Source of the DNA: Bacteroidales bacterium
GTDB lineage: Bacteria > Bacteroidota > Bacteroidia > Bacteroidales > UBA932
Assembly: GCA_004552615.1 (NCBI GenBank)
Contig: SFNZ01000096.1
Coordinates: 1-10,557, forward strand
Length of the DNA: 10,557 nucleotides
Direction: 5' to 3'
Position 1 is the first letter of the stretch. Each line of letters starts with the position of its first letter. The position numbers were made by a program, and so were the translations under genes. Shown here piece after piece: positions 6,166 to 10,557 of the stretch. The notes beneath the pieces were generated by a model. It worked only from the letters and a program-made list of their open reading frames with translations. It ran no database searches and was not told where the DNA came from.

Positions 6166-7731
6166 ATGCGTAATGAGTTTAATATCAAGGCATTGAAACT
6201 GCCTGCCTTGTTGATGCCGCCGGCAATGCTCGCAGCGGCTTCCTGCGGGGACGGGGGAAAGATACCGTCCAGGCCGAACATCCTGCTCATAGTGGCGGAC
6301 GACCTCGGCATGGGAGATATCGGGGCTTATGGAGCAACAGCCATCAGGACTCCCGGCATTGATTCCCTTGCGCAGGGAGGCATCAGGTTCGAACGTGCAT
6401 ATTCCACCTCGGCGACTTCCACACCGAGCCGTTACGCGATGTTCACGGGACTCTATCCGTGGCGCAATCCGGATGCCAAGATCCTGCCCGGAGATGCCCC
6501 TCTCCTGATACCTGTGGATATCCCGACCATGCCGAAGATGATGCAGGCTGCCGGCTACAGCACCGGAGCCATCGGCAAATGGCATCTCGGAATGGGTGAC
6601 GGCAATATCGACTGGAACAGCCACATATCTCCCGACGCCAACACCGTTGGATTCGACTATACATGCCTGATAGCTGCAACCAATGACAGAGTCCCTACGG
6701 TCTATGTCCGTGACGGAAATGTAGTCGGGCTTGACCCGGAAGATCCAATATATGTGGATTACAATCAGAATTTCGAAGGGGAACCGACGGCCCTGACCAA
6801 TCCCGAGATGCTCAAAATGACCTGGCATCATGGGCATAACTGTTCCATTGTCAACGGTATACCGCGCATAGGATACATGAAGGGCGGAACTGCTGCACGC
6901 TGGATTGACGAAGATATGGCTGACTTCTTTTCCGCCGAAGTGAAGGATTTCATTGACAGGCAGGCTCCGGACCGGCCGTTCTTCCTCTATTACGGCCTTC
7001 ATGAGCCGCATGTCCCGAGAGCCCCGCACGGCCGTTTCGTCGGAAGCACTGACCTCGGACCGAGAGGCGACGCGGTGGCAGAAGCTGACTGGTGTGTGGG
7101 TGAGGTGGTCCGTTATCTCGAGAGCAAAGGCCTTATAGACAATACATTGATAATTTTCACGAGTGACAACGGCCCGGTCATCAACGACGGCTATTATGAC
7201 GATGCGGAGGAACGGCTCGGAGACCATGACCCGAGAGCGGGCACGAGAGGAGGTAAGTATAGTCTCTACGACGGCGGTACCCATATCCCGATGATTGTTT
7301 ATTGGAAAGGTGTAGTGCATTCCGGGGTTTCAGACCGTATAGTGTCCCAGCTGGATTTGTTTGCGAGTCTCGGCAGGCTGGTCGGGGGAGAAGTGCCTGG
7401 CAATATTGACAGCGAGGAACATCTCGACGTTCTTTTGGGAAGAAAGGGTCCGGCAAGGGAGTCCTCGGTGCTCGAGGCCAAGGGCAAACTCGCCTGGCTT
7501 TCAGGAAAATATGCTCTCATTCCGCCTTATGGAGGCCCGTTGAGGAACTCGACGAAAAACGAGCTCGGCAATGTTACGGAATGGAGTCTCTTCGACCTTT
7601 CCAATGACAGGGGCCAGCTAGAGAATATTGCCGGTTCCTGTCCGGAAGTGCTGCAGACGCTTCGGGAAGAGTTCAAGAAGGCGGTCGGAGACCATTACGA
7701 TCCGTCACTTGAAGAAGAAAAACTTCAATGA
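6166..7731 (+). CDS. arylsulfatase-type sulfatase (family S1, serine-type), lipoprotein
   Basis: A 521-residue formylglycine-dependent sulfatase that removes sulfate esters from a substrate that cannot be named; sulfated glycans are usual for gut Bacteroidales. The active-site motif is S85-T-P-S-R89, followed by YAMFTG, so Ser85 would be oxidised to formylglycine by an anaerobic (radical SAM) sulfatase-maturating enzyme, not encoded here. Metal ligands are the VADDLG aspartates D45 and D46, and D334-N335 in FTSDNGP. Supporting residues are K138 and H140 (GKWHLG), H279 (LHEPH) and K364 (RGGKYSLYDGG). The N-terminus has basic residues and a hydrophobic stretch ending in AASC, with Cys27 as likely lipidation site; the lipobox is relaxed (Ala at -3). 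A periplasmic or cell-surface location is inferred. The C-terminal substrate-binding subdomain is complete. The S1 subfamily is not resolved. Confidence 0.93.
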   Translation: MRNEFNIKALKLPALLMPPAMLAAASCGDGGKIPSRPNILLIVADDLGMGDIGAYGATAIRTPGIDSLAQGGIRFERAYSTSATSTPSRYAMFTGLYPWRNPDAKILPGDAPLLIPVDIPTMPKMMQAAGYSTGAIGKWHLGMGDGNIDWNSHISPDANTVGFDYTCLIAATNDRVPTVYVRDGNVVGLDPEDPIYVDYNQNFEGEPTALTNPEMLKMTWHHGHNCSIVNGIPRIGYMKGGTAARWIDEDMADFFSAEVKDFIDRQAPDRPFFLYYGLHEPHVPRAPHGRFVGSTDLGPRGDAVAEADWCVGEVVRYLESKGLIDNTLIIFTSDNGPVINDGYYDDAEERLGDHDPRAGTRGGKYSLYDGGTHIPMIVYWKGVVHSGVSDRIVSQLDLFASLGRLVGGEVPGNIDSEEHLDVLLGRKGPARESSVLEAKGKLAWLSGKYALIPPYGGPLRNSTKNELGNVTEWSLFDLSNDRGQLENIAGSCPEVLQTLREEFKKAVGDHYDPSLEEEKLQ

Positions 7732-7734
7732 TAA

Positions 7735-7766
7735 TTTTATTTTACCCAAAATAAATGCTAACTTTG
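7735..7766 (+). promoter_or_regulatory. promoter of glpT
   Basis: TAACTTTG at 7759-7766 matches TAnnTTTG. The -33 site is only partial (TTTT at 7735-7738, 20 nt upstream). The predicted transcription start near 7773 leaves a leader of about 70 nt. A weak all-AT hairpin (7736-7743 with 7748-7755) overlaps the -33 region and is a poor terminator for the sulfatase gene. Confidence 0.65.
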
Positions 7767-7798
7767 CTTTCGAAATGTAAAGCCGGTCGCTTTCGAAA
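7766..7798 (+). repeat. tandem GCTTTCGAAA motif in the glpT leader
   Basis: GCTTTCGAAA occurs at 7766-7775 and again at 7789-7798, 23 bp apart. The inner TTTCGAAA is an 8-bp palindrome. The first copy overlaps the end of the -7 box and the presumed start site, a place where a bound repressor could block transcription. Operator function is inferred. Confidence 0.5.
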
Positions 7799-7844
7799 CG
7801 ATACCACATGACGATATTGAAACGTAAACATAAAAATTGTAATC

Positions 7845-9266
7845 ATGGCCAGATTTTTTGATCCACCTGCACCGAAGCCTCAGCTTCCGTCCGAAAAGAT
7901 TCCGAAAGTGTACAACTCCATGCGCTGGAAAGTTTTCCTCGGGGCATTCCTCGGATATGCAGGATACTATCTCGTCCGCAAGAACCTTTCGCTCGCCGCT
8001 CCGGGCATGATCGAGAACGGACTTCTTGACAAGGCCGGAATCGGTATAGCAATGTCCGCGGTATCGATCGCCTATGCGTTCAGCAAATTCATCATGGGTA
8101 GCATCTCGGACCGTTCGGATGCCCGCAAGTTCCTGGTATTCGGACTCTTGCTGTCAGCATTGACTATGATTCTGACGGGTATCATCCCTTACAGCCCGGC
8201 AAATCCCGGTCTCAACATTGCGATAGTGTTCGTCCTGATGCTCATCGTGGGATGGCTTTCCGGAATGGGCTGGCCTCCATGCGGACGTATAATGGCGCAC
8301 TGGTTCAGCCAGAACGAGAGAAGTTTCAAGATGTCAGTCTGGAACACTTCGCATACATTCGGAAGCGGCTCCCTCGGACTTCTCGCAACTGCCGGAATGA
8401 CGCTCGTGGTTTTCTGCGGAGTTCCTGCTGCACAGTCCTGGAGAGGTGCCTTCATACTTCCTGCTGTCGTGGCACTCGTAATCGCAGCGATATGCTGGTG
8501 GCTCATCCGTGACACGCCTCAGTCCTGCGGCCTTCCTTCCATCAACGAGTACCGCAACGACTATTCCGGAGTGAAATCCAAGGTAAAGGATACTGAGAAG
8601 ATACCTTTCAAGACTTTGTTCGTGGACTATATTTTCAAGAACAAGCTCCTGTGGGTCATTGCTTTCGCCAATGCATTCGTGTACATGGTACGTTACGGTG
8701 TGGGTGACTGGGCCCCGATTTATCTGCAGGAAAGCGGCCTGATGAGCCCTGAGCAGAGCAATCTTGCGTTCTCGCTTCACAACTATGCCGGTATTTTCGG
8801 AACGATTATCTGCGGATGGATTTCCACGAAGTTCTTCAAGGGAAGATGCACTCCTCCGAATGTCATTTTCATGGCTATCGTGCTTGTAGGCACCCTGCTC
8901 TATTGGCAGGCAGGCAATGTGGCAGGTCTGTTCGCAGAAGTGGGGACTCCGGCCTATGCATCATTGGCCAAGGGCCTTATCTTCTTCGCTCTCATCATCG
9001 TGGGATTCTGTATCTACGGTCCTGTTGCAATGATCGGAATTCAGGCGCTCAATCTCGTGCCGAAGAATGCTGCCGGAACAGCAGCCGGTTTCGTGGGGCT
9101 TTTCGGATATCTCTTCGGAGATGCAATCCTCTCGAAACTTCTGATGGGAAGCGTTGCACAGCATGCCGGATGGCAGGTGACTTTCATGATGCTTGCAGTG
9201 GCTAGCGCCCTTGCTGTGCTCCTCTGCGCACTCACATGGAACAGCGAAAAAGCGGTGACCGAATAA
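7845..9266 (+). CDS. glpT: GlpT-type glycerol-3-phosphate:phosphate antiporter (OPA family, MFS)
   Basis: A 473-residue inner-membrane transporter with 12 expected transmembrane helices. Members exchange cytosolic phosphate for external glycerol-3-phosphate. The organophosphate:phosphate antiporter signature GYAGYYLVRKNLSLAAPGM is at residues 37-55. Residues matching the binding site of E. coli GlpT are present: R45 (in LVRKN), K81 (in FSKFIMGS), H170 (in WNTSHTFGSG) and R283 (in VRYGVGDWAP). The MFS loop motif GSISDRSDARKFL (85-97) and the GMGWPPCGRIMAHWFSQ stretch (140-156) are typical. A UhpT- or PgtP-like substrate is possible, but the sequence favours GlpT. It has its own promoter and leader, separate from the sulfatase gene. 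No glpQ or glpK lies beside it. Its stop is 2 bp from the stop of the convergent uup. Confidence 0.92.
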   Translation: MARFFDPPAPKPQLPSEKIPKVYNSMRWKVFLGAFLGYAGYYLVRKNLSLAAPGMIENGLLDKAGIGIAMSAVSIAYAFSKFIMGSISDRSDARKFLVFGLLLSALTMILTGIIPYSPANPGLNIAIVFVLMLIVGWLSGMGWPPCGRIMAHWFSQNERSFKMSVWNTSHTFGSGSLGLLATAGMTLVVFCGVPAAQSWRGAFILPAVVALVIAAICWWLIRDTPQSCGLPSINEYRNDYSGVKSKVKDTEKIPFKTLFVDYIFKNKLLWVIAFANAFVYMVRYGVGDWAPIYLQESGLMSPEQSNLAFSLHNYAGIFGTIICGWISTKFFKGRCTPPNVIFMAIVLVGTLLYWQAGNVAGLFAEVGTPAYASLAKGLIFFALIIVGFCIYGPVAMIGIQALNLVPKNAAGTAAGFVGLFGYLFGDAILSKLLMGSVAQHAGWQVTFMMLAVASALAVLLCALTWNSEKAVTE

Positions 9267-9268
9267 TG

Positions 9269-10557
9269 TCAGTCCTGCAGCTCGAGCCAGCGGAGTTCCT
9301 TCTCGTCAATGAGGGATGATATTTCCCCGAAACGTGCGGACGCGGCCTGCAGCTTGTCGTAAGGCAGGGTACCTGCAGACATTGCAGACTCCAGTTCCAG
9401 TTTCTCCGCTCCCAGGGCCTCAAGGTCTTTTTCGAGCTGTTCAAGTTCCTTTTGCTCCTTATAGGTAAGCTTCTTCTTTTTCGGGGAAGCTTGCCTTTGT
9501 TCATTTGCCCTGGAGCTCTGTGGCTTGGAATTCTCCTTCTCCTTAGCCTTCATTTCCGCCTCGTAGTCCCGGAGGTATTCGTGATATTCCGAGTAGGAGC
9601 CGATGAAATCCTTCACGATTCCGTTGCCGCAGAAAATGAACAGATGGTCCACTATGCGGTCGAGGAAATGCCTGTCGTGTGATACGATGATGAGCGAGCC
9701 CTTGAACTCCTTGAGATACTCCTCCAGTACGTCCAGGGTGACGATGTCCAGGTCGTTGGTAGGCTCATCCATTATCAGCAGGTTCGGGTTCCGGCTCAGG
9801 ATTGTCATCAGGTACAGCCTGCGCCGTTCCCCTCCGGACAGCCTCGATACCCTGGTATTGAACATGTCATGACTGAACAGGAACTGGTTCAGGAGATGTG
9901 TGTCCCCGACAGTTTCAAGTACGGTCTGGTCCTCGTTGAAGCTCATGCCGCCCTGACGGTAATAACCTATTTTCAGGGACTCGCCCCTTTCAATGATTCC
10001 CGTCAGTTCCCCGTCTTCAGGTATGCTGCCCGTCAGGATGTTAAGGAATGTGGATTTCCCGCATCCGTTCTTGCCGACAATGCCGACTCTCTCGAACCTC
10101 TGGAAATTGTATGTGAATCCGTCCAGATAGACATCCTTGCCGTATCTGAAACTGAGGTTCTTGCAGTCGATGATCTTGCTGCCGAGGCGGGAACCCTGTC
10201 CCAAGGAATCCATCGAGACTTTTCCGTATTCGAGGACCTGGGAGGCCCTTTCCTTGAGCTCGTGGAATGCATTTATCCTGTATCTTGCCTTGCCGGTCCT
10301 CGCACACGGCGAACTGTGTATCCATTCGAGCTCCCGGCGCAGGATATTGTTGACCCTGGCGGTCTCCGCATTGTAATTGTCGATTCTCTCCTGCCTCTTT
10401 TCGAGATAATTCCGGTAATTCCCCCTGTAGGTATATACGGCCCCGTGGTCGAGCTCCATGACAATGTTGCAGACCCTGTCGAGGAAATACCTGTCGTGGG
10501 TCACCATCAGCAGCGTGCTTCTGGAATGTCCCAGGTAATTCTCCAGATACTCAATCG
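9269..10557 (-). CDS. uup: Uup-type ABC-F ATPase, 5'-truncated by window edge
   Basis: The minus-strand frame is open from the window edge to TGA at 9271-9269, about 428 codons; roughly 200 N-terminal residues are missing by comparison with Uup. Present are the H-switch of the first ATPase domain (LLMVTHDRYFLD, about 10474-10512), the interdomain linker with the Uup-like RRELEWIHSSPCARTGKARY (about 10284-10345), and a complete second ATPase domain. That domain has Walker A GKNGCGKST (10049-10075), signature LSGGERRRL (9815-9841), Walker B LLIMDEPTNDLD (about 9746-9781) and switch VSHDRHFLD (about 9659-9685). The C-terminal Lys/Glu-rich coiled-coil of Uup is at about 9272-9590. It is soluble, with no membrane domain. 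ABC-F proteins act on the ribosome; Uup is also linked to stability of transposons and branched DNA in E. coli. The coiled-coil distinguishes it from EttA and most resistance ABC-F proteins. Confidence 0.9.
   Translation of the reverse strand, partial: IEYLENYLGHSRSTLLMVTHDRYFLDRVCNIVMELDHGAVYTYRGNYRNYLEKRQERIDNYNAETARVNNILRRELEWIHSSPCARTGKARYRINAFHELKERASQVLEYGKVSMDSLGQGSRLGSKIIDCKNLSFRYGKDVYLDGFTYNFQRFERVGIVGKNGCGKSTFLNILTGSIPEDGELTGIIERGESLKIGYYRQGGMSFNEDQTVLETVGDTHLLNQFLFSHDMFNTRVSRLSGGERRRLYLMTILSRNPNLLIMDEPTNDLDIVTLDVLEEYLKEFKGSLIIVSHDRHFLDRIVDHLFIFCGNGIVKDFIGSYSEYHEYLRDYEAEMKAKEKENSKPQSSRANEQRQASPKKKKLTYKEQKELEQLEKDLEALGAEKLELESAMSAGTLPYDKLQAASARFGEISSLIDEKELRWLELQD

Noticed and set aside
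5602..7320. A 572-codon open frame on the minus strand opposite the acetyltransferase and sulfatase genes
   Set aside because: Its translation is rich in His, Arg, Cys and Ser with no domain, while the plus strand encodes two intact enzymes with all catalytic motifs. It is an antisense shadow of those codons.
7736..7755. Hairpin after the sulfatase gene as a terminator
   Set aside because: The stem is eight A-T pairs only, with no downstream T run, and it overlaps the glpT promoter; it is more likely chance symmetry of AT-rich DNA.

Overview
The window looks like a chromosomal segment from a member of the Bacteroidales (Bacteroidota), most likely an anaerobic gut-type organism. The evidence is several matches to the Bacteroidota promoter (TTTG, about 19-21 nt, then TAnnTTTG), a long alpha-2-macroglobulin-like protein of the Bacteroidetes type, a serine-type lipoprotein sulfatase, lipoboxes followed by charged residues, and a tiny winged-helix protein of a kind seen in that group. 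The family or genus cannot be fixed from the sequence alone. Both ends of the window cut through genes.

Layout: (1) 1-4073, C-terminal three quarters of an alpha-2-macroglobulin-like envelope protein with no visible thioester motif. (2) 4123-4292, a self-contained tRNA-Val(TAC) unit with an almost ideal promoter and a rho-independent terminator. (3) 4327-4686, a 119-residue lipoprotein of unknown function. (4) 4687-5402, a roughly 700-bp stretch without a convincing gene but dense in repeats: a 43-nt box present twice in direct orientation, a long inverted repeat, two short hairpins and a group of related inverted repeats. (5) 5403-5582 on the minus strand, a 59-codon winged-helix protein with its own terminator. 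It diverges from (6) a GNAT acetyltransferase plus formylglycine-type sulfatase pair that are 3 nt apart (5671-7731). (7) 7845-9266, a GlpT-type organophosphate:phosphate antiporter with its own promoter and a twice-repeated TTTCGAAA motif in the leader. (8) 9269-10557 on the minus strand, the C-terminal two thirds of a Uup-type ABC-F ATPase, tail to tail with glpT and only 2 bp from it.

The genes do not form one pathway. Sulfatase and acetyltransferase are probably co-transcribed, glpT imports glycerol-3-phosphate or a related organophosphate, and uup acts on ribosome-associated processes. Nothing here is a recognisable defence, secretion or biosynthetic system. The part least explained by known features is the repeat-rich spacer at 4687-5402; the best candidate for something undescribed is the duplicated 43-nt box with its adjoining hairpins.
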